64,000 nucleotides of DNA, taken from Hymenobacter radiodurans. GTDB taxonomy: Bacteria; Bacteroidota; Bacteroidia; Cytophagales; Hymenobacteraceae. Below, in pieces: positions 56,390 to 64,000 of this stretch. Numbering within the stretch: the stretch's first letter is position 1; each line of letters opens with the position of its first letter. The stretch is taken from the NCBI RefSeq assembly GCF_004355185.1, contig NZ_CP037922.1:2822001-2886000 (forward strand). Direction: 5' to 3'. Position numbers and translations under genes: made by a program. The notes below the pieces were generated by a model that saw nothing but the letters and a program-made list of their open reading frames with translations, was not told the DNA's origin and made no database searches.

Positions 56390-58861
56390 ATGAACTCCTC
56401 TTCTACTCTTCGCTGGGCGCTGCGGTGCCTGGGGCTCCTTCTTATGCTCTTCCCATTTGGCCTGCAGGCCCAGCAAAAAGCCCCCCAGGGAGCTGTCGCA
56501 GGCGTTTTACTTGACGCAAGTAACGGGCAAGCACTGCCCTTTGCGAATGTCGTGCTGCTCCGTGCCCAGGATTCCAGCTTCGTAGCTGGAGCCCAAACGG
56601 GTGAGGATGGCGCATTCGTCGTTGCACCCGTAGCGCAGGGCAAATACATGCTCCGCGCTACTGTAATAGGTTATCAGGCGGGCCGACGGCTGGTTTCTAT
56701 TACGGAGGCGGCGCCCGAAGTAAAGCTTGGCTCCCTAAAATTGCCCCCCACCGCCACCCAACTGGCCGGGGTGACGGTACAAGGTGAGCGAGCGGCCGTG
56801 GTTGACAATCTGGACAAGAAAGTAATCAACGTAGATAAGGACTTGAGCAGCGTAGGCGGTACGGCCGTTAATGTGCTGCAAAACGTGCCTTCCGTGTCTG
56901 TAGACCAGAATGGAACCGTGAGCATGCGCGGCACCAGCAATATTACGGTGCTCATTGATGGCAAAAATTCTGGCGCAGCCTCCGGGGGCACGGGCACTCG
57001 CTTGGAACAGATTCCGGCCAGTAGCATCGACCGGGTGGAAGTAGTGACCAACCCCTCGGCCCGCTACGACGCGGCTGGAGCTGGTGGGGTCATCAACATC
57101 ATTCTCAAAAAGCAGAAAAAAGACGGCTGGAACGGCTCGGCGGTGGCTAACGTGGGCACCCGCGATAAGTACAATACCTCCTTGAGCTTCAACCGCCGGA
57201 CCGGCAAACTCAACGTATTTGGCTCTTACGATGGCCGCGACGACCACTACCGCAGTCGCACTACGATGAACCAGTTGGCTACTGTGGAGGGCGTACTGCG
57301 CACCACTGATCAGCAGGCGACGGGCTTGCGCCACAGCCGCAACCACGGTGGGCGCTTAGGTCTCGATTACACGATTTCGCCCGAGCAAAGCATCTCTCTG
57401 ACGGTACAGCCCAACTTCAACCGGGCCGACCCGAATGTGATGAACCAAACAGCTTTTCTCCGCACGGGCGACCAAGACCCCATTCTCCAGCAAACGCGCT
57501 CAGTGGTGACGGAGGACGTAAAGACAGCCGATGTATCGGCGGACTACAAGCGCACCTGGGCCGAGCAGAAAGGCCGGGAACTGACGGCTAGTATGGGCTA
57601 CACCCGCCTGTGGGCCGATGTAGTTGTAGGCCAGCAGTTTACGAATGATGAAGTGGCCCAGCTAGGTTGGAAGCAGGATTTTCGGGTCCGTATTCACGCA
57701 CTCAATGGCCAGGTTAATTATACCCATCCATTGGGCGAGAAAAGCCGGCTGGATGCAGGCTTGAAAACGGAGTGGGAAACGAACGAAGGCACGGACGACT
57801 TTCTGTTGCAGACGGCCTCCGACCAGCCTACTTACTCCCGAGACGCCGACCGCTCTTTCGCTTATGACGTCAAGGATTATGTGCAGGCAGCCTACATCAC
57901 CGGGCAGCACGCGGTCGGCAACTGGAGCTACCAAGGCGGTTTGCGGGCTGAATACACCAATACGCAAGGCCAAGTGCGCGGCGGACGGGGCAGCTTTGAG
58001 CTCGATTATTTGAATGTATTTCCCTCCGCTACCGTAGCTCGCACAATAAGTTCGCACGATCAGCGCCTGCAAGCCAGCTACTCCCGCCGCCTCAACCGTC
58101 CGGGCTTCATGCAGCAGCTGCCATTGCCGATCTATATGGACCAGCGCAACTACCGCATCGGCGACCCCAGCTTGCGCCCCGAATACATAAACTCCTTCGA
58201 ATTGGGACACCAGATAACGATGGGCGATGCTACTGTTACGTCCACCCTCTTCTACCGCCAAACCAATAACGCCATTCAGCGCTTCCGCCGCATAGATACC
58301 ACGGCCACGCGCCTGCTCAACACACCGGGCGTTATCACGGCTGAATACTTCCAGAACTTTGGGCAAAGCACCAGCCTAGGCGCTGAAATGTCTATCAATC
58401 AGCCCTTAGCCAAATGGTGGAAGCTGACTGCCAATGGGTCATTATTTCGCAATAGCATCACGGCCGCTACGGGCACCGAGGCCAGCCGACGCAACGTTAC
58501 GGGCACGCTACGTTTGCTCAACACCTTTATGCCCACGCCCAAGCTCGATGTACAGCTCACCGGCAACTATCGGGCGGCAGTGCTGACGCCCCAGGGACGC
58601 CTTGCTCCGGTTGGCTCCGTGGATATCGCCTTGCGCCACCGCCTGTTCCAAGATCGGGCGGCCCTCACGCTGCGCCTCAGCGATGTATTCAATACTCAGC
58701 GCCAGCGCATTACGGCCTACTCAGATAATTTCGAGGCCTCTTACTATAACAAGTGGGAAACGCAGGTTGGCTATGTAGGCTTCTCCTGGTACTTCGGCTC
58801 CAATAAGCTCCCCAAGAAAATTGAAGCCGCACCACAGAGTGGTGGTGGTTTCGGAGGCTAA
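56390..58861 (+). CDS. Outer-membrane receptor, OMP_b-brl_3 family (TonB-receptor-like)
   Basis: 823 residues from MNSSSTLRWALRCLGLLLML; the frame's upstream Met lies in the structured leader. After the signal peptide comes a carboxypeptidase-regulatory-like beta domain (PFANVVLLRAQDSSFVAGAQT), then a plug-like region (VVDNLDKKVINVDKDLSSVGGTAVNVLQNVPSV, MRGTSNITVLIDGKNSGA, NPSARYDAAGAGGVINIIL) and a 22-strand-type barrel (RLQASYSRRLNRPGF, YINSFELGHQI). The family imports unknown ligands, probably with TonB. Regulated by the operator and leader at 56067-56362. Paralogue of the gene at 60952. Confidence 0.93.
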   Translation: MNSSSTLRWALRCLGLLLMLFPFGLQAQQKAPQGAVAGVLLDASNGQALPFANVVLLRAQDSSFVAGAQTGEDGAFVVAPVAQGKYMLRATVIGYQAGRRLVSITEAAPEVKLGSLKLPPTATQLAGVTVQGERAAVVDNLDKKVINVDKDLSSVGGTAVNVLQNVPSVSVDQNGTVSMRGTSNITVLIDGKNSGAASGGTGTRLEQIPASSIDRVEVVTNPSARYDAAGAGGVINIILKKQKKDGWNGSAVANVGTRDKYNTSLSFNRRTGKLNVFGSYDGRDDHYRSRTTMNQLATVEGVLRTTDQQATGLRHSRNHGGRLGLDYTISPEQSISLTVQPNFNRADPNVMNQTAFLRTGDQDPILQQTRSVVTEDVKTADVSADYKRTWAEQKGRELTASMGYTRLWADVVVGQQFTNDEVAQLGWKQDFRVRIHALNGQVNYTHPLGEKSRLDAGLKTEWETNEGTDDFLLQTASDQPTYSRDADRSFAYDVKDYVQAAYITGQHAVGNWSYQGGLRAEYTNTQGQVRGGRGSFELDYLNVFPSATVARTISSHDQRLQASYSRRLNRPGFMQQLPLPIYMDQRNYRIGDPSLRPEYINSFELGHQITMGDATVTSTLFYRQTNNAIQRFRRIDTTATRLLNTPGVITAEYFQNFGQSTSLGAEMSINQPLAKWWKLTANGSLFRNSITAATGTEASRRNVTGTLRLLNTFMPTPKLDVQLTGNYRAAVLTPQGRLAPVGSVDIALRHRLFQDRAALTLRLSDVFNTQRQRITAYSDNFEASYYNKWETQVGYVGFSWYFGSNKLPKKIEAAPQSGGGFGG

Positions 58862-58879
58862 GCTTCTGCATCTCTTTCG

Positions 58880-58968
58880 GATCATCGGGTGTCACTTGTA
58901 TAGAGTCTTGTTGCTTGAAATCATGAGCAAACTGTTGCGCTGATTTAACAAGTGTACGCCCGATGATC
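58880..58968. repeat. Long inverted repeat after the receptor gene
   Basis: Arms GATCATCGGGTGTCACTTGT (58880-58899) and its near-complement at 58948-58968 with a 48-nt loop. It starts 18 bp past the receptor stop. May end the transcript; no T-run follows. No second copy seen here. Confidence 0.55.
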
Positions 58969-59207
58969 TGGAATAGAAGATGTAGTTCGTCAAAAATTTC
59001 ATCCCAAAAAACAGCGTTTCAACCCGTCAAACGCAGTATTTAACACATTTTAAAAAATATTTCAGGTGCCAGGCAGCCCTCATAATAGCTTCTGCATCTA
59101 TTCCCCTGAAAGCAATTCGAAGATGATCTCGAACTCCTACGCACCCTCCTTCAGCCTCACCTTTTTCTCCCAGCCCGCTCTTTCTCAACCCTAAAAAAAA
59201 TTTTAAC
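58969..59207. other. Intergenic region downstream of the receptor
   Basis: About 240 bp with no convincing gene. It contains an A-rich stretch just before the operator at 59208. No structured RNA recognised. Confidence 0.45.
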
Positions 59208-59245
59208 AAGTACCTTGCTTTACATAGTACTGTTAGTTACCTTTA
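59208..59245 (+). promoter_or_regulatory. Palindromic operator over the promoter (site 2)
   Basis: AAGTACCTTGCTTTACATAG continuing to GTAC-59230; core differs from site 1 at one of 21 positions. A -7-like box TACCTTTA (59238-59245) follows after exactly 7 nt, as at site 1. Leader to the ATG at 59497 is about 245 nt. Confidence 0.65.
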
Positions 59246-59409
59246 CAGTGTTCTCTTCCGGTTCGTGGTAGTGCTTCTTTCAACCAGCACCCCGAGTAAG
59301 CCACCCACCGGAGCCGCTTCCAGCCTGACGGGTTGGAGCCTCCCGCCCCACTAGGTTTCACGCCCCCGCGTCCGACCATCTGGGCTCGCCAATCGTCTTT
59401 TTTCTAGTT

Positions 59410-59458
59410 ACCTGCCTCACTCCCGAACAGAACCGCGGCTGTTCCCCTGTGCCCAGGT
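59410..59458 (+). ncRNA. Leader stem-loop, copy 2 (loop AACCGCGG)
   Basis: Stem GAACAG (59425-59430)/CTGTTC (59439-59444) with loop AACCGCGG (59431-59438); possible outer pair ACCTG (59410-59414)/CAGGT (59454-59458). A pyrimidine-rich stretch follows up to the ATG, as in copy 1. Stem bases differ from copy 1 while loop is identical. Confidence 0.5.
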
Positions 59459-59496
59459 GGCTCCTTTTTCTCTCCTTTCTAAACTCTCAAATCGCC

Positions 59497-59955
59497 ATGA
59501 AATCCTCTGTCATCAACCGCTTCCTTGCTGCACTTATCTTCGTTTTAGGTAGCCTTCAATTAGTTGCCTCTGGTCCAGAGAACGGCCGTCTTACCGGTCA
59601 GCTTCTCGATGGTGAAACCCAGGAGCCTATTCCTTTCGCCAACGTAGTGCTACTGCGCGCCGATGATCATTCCTTCGTTCGCAGCGTTGCAACCGATGCT
59701 GAGGGTACTTTCAAGTTCAATAATGTACCACTGGGTGACTACACGGTGCGCACTACAGTACTGGGTTACAAGTCGTTGAAGCCCGTGGTATCGCTCAGCA
59801 TGTTGCAGGGCAGAGTTGCACTTGGCTCGGTGGAGATGCAGCCCCTGATGCGTGGGCTGGCTGTGCGGCCGGCTAAAAAAGACGCCATCATTCGTCAGGC
59901 TCGTGTAGCTTCGGTTAGCCGTACGCTGACTGCCAGCACCTTAACCGTGCGCTAG
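59497..59955 (+). CDS. Stand-alone carboxypeptidase-regulatory-like domain protein, secreted
   Basis: 152 residues from MKSSVINRFLAALIFVLGSL. Signal peptide, then one CarboxypepD_reg-like domain: GQLLDGETQEPIPFANVVLLRADDHSF, DAEGTFKFNNVPLGDYTVRTTVLGYKSL. This is the N-terminal domain of the two receptors at 56390 and 60952, here without plug and barrel. It ends in a basic stretch. Because it has its own operator, promoter and leader it appears to be a real gene rather than a remnant. A free copy of the domain could compete with or regulate the receptor (inference). Confidence 0.85.
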   Translation: MKSSVINRFLAALIFVLGSLQLVASGPENGRLTGQLLDGETQEPIPFANVVLLRADDHSFVRSVATDAEGTFKFNNVPLGDYTVRTTVLGYKSLKPVVSLSMLQGRVALGSVEMQPLMRGLAVRPAKKDAIIRQARVASVSRTLTASTLTVR

Positions 59956-60117
59956 CCGACCACTGTCTTTCAGTGTTCTTCAATCCGCCCGACTTGTTGC
60001 TCTCCGGCCAGAGCAATAAGCCGGGCGGCGGCATAAAAAGCCCCCCAGCAGCCATTTTCAGCAGAAGTTTCGATTGAAGAATTGGCGCTAGGCAAAAAAG
60101 CCGCTACTTAGGCCAAT

Positions 60118-60810
60118 ATGTTCCTACGCTGGCTCATGGCTGCTTTCGTCACCTTTATGTTACTGCTTATGACGGGTACGCTGGTGCCAGTAAACAGCGA
60201 CTTTCGGCAGACACCCGATGGCATCCAGATTTTTGTGGTCTCGAATGGGGTGCACTCCGACCTCGTGCTGCCCGTACGTGAGCCGCGCACGGCCACCAAC
60301 TGGCTACACATGCTGCACGATTCGGTGGTCGTCAGCAAGTTTGGCCTGCATGAGTACGTAGGCTTTGGCTGGGGCAACGAGGGTTTTTATCTGGGTTCGT
60401 ATGGGGGGCAATTTCCGGGGCTCGGCACTACGCTACGCGCCGCATTCCCCTCCCCTACGCTTTTACACGTCGATTTTTACAAAAAAGCCCCCCAGCCCGG
60501 CGAGCGGGTGGTTAGGCTGCTTATTTCCGAAGCCCAGTACCGCCAGCTATCGGCCTTCGTGCAGCAGTCGTGGCAACCCGATTCGGCGGGCCGGCCGATG
60601 CTGCTGAATGCGGCTGGCTATACTCTCGACGATTTTTTTGTCAGGGCCAAGGGTAAGTATCACCTTCTTCGCACCTGCAATGATTGGACGAACCGAGGCC
60701 TACGCACCAGCGGCCTGCGTGCCGCTTTGAAGGCTCCTTTTGCCGCCTCCGTATTGTATCAGGCTCGGCGCGCTGCTAAAAAGCCTCCCAGACAACTCCC
60801 AGCAGATTAA
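60118..60810 (+). CDS. DUF2459 / TIGR02117 family protein
   Basis: 230 residues. One N-terminal membrane segment (LMAAFVTFMLLLMTGTLVPV). Conserved motifs: VVSNGVHSDLVLPV, YVGFGWGNEGFYL, LHVDFYKKAPQPGERVVRLLIS, and LLRTCNDWTNRGLRTSGL with the conserved Cys. The Cys, His and Asn set suggests an NlpC-like or amidase-like active site (inference). Function unknown; in some bacteria it lies near urease genes, not here. Followed by a terminator. Confidence 0.9.
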   Translation: MFLRWLMAAFVTFMLLLMTGTLVPVNSDFRQTPDGIQIFVVSNGVHSDLVLPVREPRTATNWLHMLHDSVVVSKFGLHEYVGFGWGNEGFYLGSYGGQFPGLGTTLRAAFPSPTLLHVDFYKKAPQPGERVVRLLISEAQYRQLSAFVQQSWQPDSAGRPMLLNAAGYTLDDFFVRAKGKYHLLRTCNDWTNRGLRTSGLRAALKAPFAASVLYQARRAAKKPPRQLPAD

Positions 60811-60858
60811 CTGTTGAGGCTGCAACCTATTAGACCTAAAGCGGTTCTTTGCTCGATT

Positions 60859-60893
60859 CCCGCTGCTCCGCTTCGGCCGGCGCAGCGGGTTTT
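60859..60893 (+). terminator. Terminator after the DUF2459 gene
   Basis: CCCGCTGC / GCAGCGGG stem with an inner GC-rich loop, followed by TTTT. About 49 bp past the stop. Confidence 0.75.
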
Positions 60894-60951
60894 ACGTTAG
60901 GTAGCTTAGGGCTTCTGGCTAATTGATTTTGTTTGGTTGTTATTGATTCTC

Positions 60952-63450
60952 ATGTATTTGAATTTTCCCAAAAGGAGCGCTCAAGCTCGATTACTCTTCT
61001 TTTTCGCACTATTTCTTGCTCTCACCACTGCTTGGCAAGCGCAGGCGCAGACGGGTACCGTAACCGGTTCCTTGGTGGAGCAAAGCAACGGGCAGCCGGT
61101 TCCCTTCGCTAACGTGGTGCTGCTACGGGCCCAGGATTCCACCTTTATTTCGGGTGCTCAAACCACTGAAACTGGCACTTTCGCCATCGAGAATGTGGCC
61201 TTCGGGGCCTATACCTTGCGGGCCACTATTCTCGGCTACCGCCCCGTACGGCGCCCTGTTACGCTAAGCGCGGGCAGCCCAACAGTGGCGCTTGGACCAG
61301 TCCGGTTGGGCTCAACCACTACTCGCCTTAAAGAGGTAGTAGTGCAGGGAGAACGGGCTATTCTGACCGACAACCTCGATAAAAAGGTAATTGACGTATC
61401 GAAAGACCTCACAACCACGGGTGGTTCGGCGGTGGACGTGCTCCAAAATGTACCGTCGGTAACAGTTGACCAATCTGGCTCGGTAAGCTTACGCGGCTCG
61501 GGCAACGTGACCATTTTCGTGGATGGCAAACCCACTGGGGCCGCTGGCGGAGGCCGCTCGGCCGTACTCGACCAGATTCCGGCCAGCAGTATTCAGAGCA
61601 TTGAAGTAGTGACTAATCCTTCCTCGCGCTACGACGCGGAGGGTACGGCCGGCGTCATTAATATCATCCTCAAAAAAGAGCGCAAAGACGGTGTGAATGG
61701 CCTAGCAACGGTGAATGCGGGCACCAAAGACAAGTATAACACGTCCTTGAGCCTCAATGCGCGCAAGGGAAAGTTTAACATGTTTGGCAGCTACGATTTT
61801 CGCCGCGACCGTCGCACGGGCTTCGGCTCCTCGTTCCAAACTTCCACTTTTCTGGATAACAACAATCAGCAGCGCACCCGCTTACTCGATCAGAATGAGA
61901 TAAGCTTAGACTACCGCACCTCCCACGCGGGCCGTTTCGGCGTTGATTATGCTATCACCGATTATCAAACCCTGACGCTAAGTGTGCAGCCACGCTTTAA
62001 CAGAGGGCAAGAGGCTGAAAACCAAGCCACGCGCCAGTCGGCGCCGGGCAATGAGCAATTGCCGGTCGGCAGCAGCTTCAATTTGAACGCGAACGAGAAT
62101 GGTTCTAACCGTTCTACCGACTATGCTATCGATTACCGGCGCACCTGGGACAAACAAGCCCGCCGCGAACTGACTGCCAACGTTGTGTATACGCCGATTC
62201 GGAGCGAAAACGAGATTATTTCCAACCGGATTTCCTACGACGATGCGCCGTTTGTACAGCAACGTCAGCGCTTCGATAACGCCATCGATCAGGCATCGGC
62301 TCAAATCGACTACGTGCATCCGTTCGGGGAGAAAGGTCGGCTTGAAGGCGGCTTTAAAAGCGTGCTGCGTCAGTTCGATGCCGACTATCAGTTTTTTGAC
62401 GCGCTCGCGCTCAACGACCTGCTTTCCAACCGCTTTCGCTACGAGGAATACATTCAGGCCGGCTATGCGACTTATGCCAACGCAACCGGCAAGTGGAGCT
62501 ACCAGGCTGGCCTGCGCCTGGAGCAGACAAATACCGAGGGGCGACAGTTTGCTACCACCCAAGACACGACCTTCACCCGCAATTACCTGAACCTGTTTCC
62601 GAGCGCCGTGCTGGCCTACGATCTGACCAAGGATCAGCGCGTGCAAGTGAGCTATTCACGGCGTTTGAACCGGCCGGGAGTCAACCAGCTCAATCCGTTC
62701 ATCGACCGCTCGGAGCCGTTGGATACCCGCAGTGGCAATCCGGGTTTGCGGCCGGAGTACATCAATTCTCTTGAGCTTGGTTTTCAGAAGTTTTTTGGGC
62801 AGTCCAGTTCCTTCACCACCACCGCTTTCTATCGCCAGACCAACAATTCGGTGCAGCGCTTTCGGCAGTTAGGCTTTAACGAGCAGTTGCAGGCTCCTAG
62901 CACCAACACAACGCTGCTCAACCTGGCGCGAGGCACGGCTTATGGCCTGGAACTGGTGGGCTCAGGTAGCATCACCTCGTTCTGGAAAGTCAACGCCAAC
63001 CTCTCCGGCTTTCGAAACATCATCGAAGGCTCAGCTCCCGGCACTGACATTGACAACCGCAACTTCACGTACACGGGCCGTTTAAATAACAATTTCACGG
63101 TTACTAAGAAGCTGGATATTCAATTCTCGGCTAACTATCGTTCAGCAGCCGTTACGGCTCAAGGCCGTCGTGGCGAGTTTTTCTTCACCGAATTTGCTGC
63201 CAAGCAAAACGTGTTGAAGGACAAAGGCAGCATCACGCTCCGTGTGTCAGATGTGTTTAATACGCTCCGCTTCAACTTCGACTCATTTGGGCCTGGCTTT
63301 GAATCGGTGAGCCGCAATAAGCGGGAAACGCGCGTGGCATTTCTAGGATTCACCTACCGCTTCGGTGGTGCCCAACAGCCAGAGCGCCGTCGTCGCGGTG
63401 ACCAACCCCAGCAGGGCCCCGAAGACCCTACGGAAGGTGGCATAGACTAG
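60952..63450 (+). CDS. Outer-membrane receptor, OMP_b-brl_3 family (paralogue)
   Basis: 832 residues from MYLNFPKRSAQARLLFFFAL; five residues shorter than the open frame. Signal peptide, then carboxypeptidase-regulatory-like domain (PFANVVLLRAQDSTFISGAQT), plug-like region (LTDNLDKKVIDVSKDLTTTGGSAVDVLQNVPSV, LRGSGNVTIFVDGKPTGA, NPSSRYDAEGTAGVINIIL) and barrel (VQVSYSRRLNRPGVNQLNPF, LRPEYINSLELGFQ). Very similar to the receptor at 56390. It lacks the operator and leader hairpin of that gene, so its control differs. Ligand unknown. Confidence 0.93.
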   Translation: MYLNFPKRSAQARLLFFFALFLALTTAWQAQAQTGTVTGSLVEQSNGQPVPFANVVLLRAQDSTFISGAQTTETGTFAIENVAFGAYTLRATILGYRPVRRPVTLSAGSPTVALGPVRLGSTTTRLKEVVVQGERAILTDNLDKKVIDVSKDLTTTGGSAVDVLQNVPSVTVDQSGSVSLRGSGNVTIFVDGKPTGAAGGGRSAVLDQIPASSIQSIEVVTNPSSRYDAEGTAGVINIILKKERKDGVNGLATVNAGTKDKYNTSLSLNARKGKFNMFGSYDFRRDRRTGFGSSFQTSTFLDNNNQQRTRLLDQNEISLDYRTSHAGRFGVDYAITDYQTLTLSVQPRFNRGQEAENQATRQSAPGNEQLPVGSSFNLNANENGSNRSTDYAIDYRRTWDKQARRELTANVVYTPIRSENEIISNRISYDDAPFVQQRQRFDNAIDQASAQIDYVHPFGEKGRLEGGFKSVLRQFDADYQFFDALALNDLLSNRFRYEEYIQAGYATYANATGKWSYQAGLRLEQTNTEGRQFATTQDTTFTRNYLNLFPSAVLAYDLTKDQRVQVSYSRRLNRPGVNQLNPFIDRSEPLDTRSGNPGLRPEYINSLELGFQKFFGQSSSFTTTAFYRQTNNSVQRFRQLGFNEQLQAPSTNTTLLNLARGTAYGLELVGSGSITSFWKVNANLSGFRNIIEGSAPGTDIDNRNFTYTGRLNNNFTVTKKLDIQFSANYRSAAVTAQGRRGEFFFTEFAAKQNVLKDKGSITLRVSDVFNTLRFNFDSFGPGFESVSRNKRETRVAFLGFTYRFGGAQQPERRRRGDQPQQGPEDPTEGGID

Positions 63451-63464
63451 AGCTGTAGCAGAAA

Positions 63465-63497
63465 GAAAGCCGTGCCGGATCATCCGGCACGGCTTTC
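63465..63497 (+). terminator. Terminator after the second receptor
   Basis: Palindrome GAAAGCCGTGCCGGAT / ATCCGGCACGGCTTTC, 14 bp past the stop, followed by TTG. Confidence 0.85.
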
Positions 63498-63621
63498 TTG
63501 TTGAAATTAAAATCCTGTTTATCAATTCATTCAATAACCGATTACGCAGCATACAGCTAGCAAGCACAAGGATTTGAATTTATTTTAATTAAAAAAGTGC
63601 AAAACGACAGCTTTTGTACAA

Positions 63622-63635
63622 CTAATACGTATTAG
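63622..63635. promoter_or_regulatory. 14-bp perfect palindrome upstream of the STAS-like gene
   Basis: CTAATACGTATTAG lies about 120 bp before the ATG at 63758. Could be an operator. The rest of 63498-63757 is AT-rich and shows no gene. Confidence 0.4.
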
Positions 63636-63757
63636 CCGCAGACTACTCTATTATCTACTGCAACTGAACCTACGCTGGCCTAACCCGCAAGCACCCAAAT
63701 TCATCTTACTTTCTACTGGCTAGGCTCTCGCTGACAGCTGCCCTGTCTGCCATTCAT

Positions 63758-64000
63758 ATGCTTGATGTACATCGCGAAATATTACCGGAAAGCTACCTGC
63801 TGATCTTAGCTCCTGATTCGCACACTCCCGATGAGGAGAAGCTGAGTCGGGCCCTATTTCGGGCCAGCCGAAGCAGCAAACGGGCAGTGTGGGTAGATTG
63901 TAGCTTGCTGCAACACATGCCAGCCGAGGCTATAGAGTTGCTACTAGCTTACGCTTACCACTTGCGCTGCCAGGAGCGCCGACTCGTGCTTTGCCATGTA
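63758..64000 (+). CDS. STAS-like domain protein (cut by window edge)
   Basis: 81 codons from ATG 63758 to the window end, starting MLDVHREILPESYLLILAPD. RAVWVDCSLLQHMPAEAIELLLAYAYHLR followed by RRLVLCHV fits a STAS (anti-sigma antagonist-like) fold: beta strand, short loop, helix, beta strand. The usual Ser/Thr phosphorylation site would be near HMPAEA, where none is obvious. Family call is tentative because the C-terminus is missing. Confidence 0.6.
   Translation, partial: MLDVHREILPESYLLILAPDSHTPDEEKLSRALFRASRSSKRAVWVDCSLLQHMPAEAIELLLAYAYHLRCQERRLVLCHV

Noticed and set aside
57662..58366. Antisense frame within the first receptor
   Set aside because: No start context, no homology, and the receptor on the other strand is certain.

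Overview
The window looks like a piece of a Hymenobacter-type Bacteroidota chromosome (order Cytophagales). Supporting signs are the Bacteroidota -7 promoter box TAnnTTTG in front of many genes, a type IX secretion C-terminal domain on a beta-helix protein, family-restricted proteins (DUF4290, DUF3109, DUF177, OMP_b-brl_3 receptors, MORN/YwqK proteins), and a long palindromic repeat of a kind I associate with Hymenobacter. Base composition is moderately GC-rich, except for an AT-rich stretch around 48.8-50.4 kb. No rRNA genes, CRISPR array, prophage or insertion sequence were seen.

Layout. 1-4.7 kb: partial DUF885 lipoprotein, two tandem secreted paralogues of unknown function, a DRGH-type (NUC1) secreted nuclease, a palindromic repeat and an MFS transporter. 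4.7-12.2 kb: M28 peptidase, a HIT protein running into a NuiA-type nuclease inhibitor, a lipoprotein, greA, a D-2-hydroxyacid dehydrogenase, and the divergent pair rsmA and leucyl aminopeptidase. 12.3-26.4 kb: housekeeping genes: pdxA, an orphan HigA-like regulator, DUF177-rpmF-plsX-fabH, efp-accB-accC (lipid synthesis and translation), DUF3109, the UvrD/PcrA helicase, DUF4290, murA, a small membrane protein and an agmatinase-family enzyme. 26.6-35.5 kb: one leftward chemosensory cluster reading poly-HAMP receptor, cheW, cheY, cheB, cheA, cheC, with no cheR and no motility genes in view. 35.8-46.1 kb: topA, a PAS protein, a sirtuin, ppx and ppk1 facing each other (polyphosphate turnover), and gyrB. 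46.4-50.9 kb: a small orphan gene, a type IX-secreted beta-helix protein, an acyltransferase in AT-rich DNA, and three tRNAs (Arg-TCT, Pro-TGG, Ser-GCT). 51-56 kb: VWA and TPR Bat-type proteins, a thiolase and a MORN-repeat protein. 56-63.5 kb: two OMP_b-brl_3 receptors plus a stand-alone copy of their N-terminal domain; one receptor and the stand-alone protein share an operator/promoter arrangement and a leader hairpin. The window ends in a partial STAS-like gene.

Four points deserve most attention. (1) Six reading-frame breaks all occur at G/C homopolymers and each is repaired by adding one base; they affect HIT-NuiA (twice), rsmA, leucyl aminopeptidase, the poly-HAMP receptor and the beta-helix protein. 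(2) A GGGGGGC heptamer, especially GGGGGGCAA, is far more frequent than expected, in both orientations and inside genes. (3) A NUC1 nuclease and a NuiA-like inhibitor lie within about 3.3 kb of each other, and the inhibitor appears to be fused to a HIT domain. (4) Two loci share a palindrome exactly 7 nt upstream of the -7 box and a leader hairpin with an identical 8-nt loop.

Terminators here are unusually uniform: most are AAAAAGCCCCC...GGGGGCTTTTT hairpins that can work in both directions.
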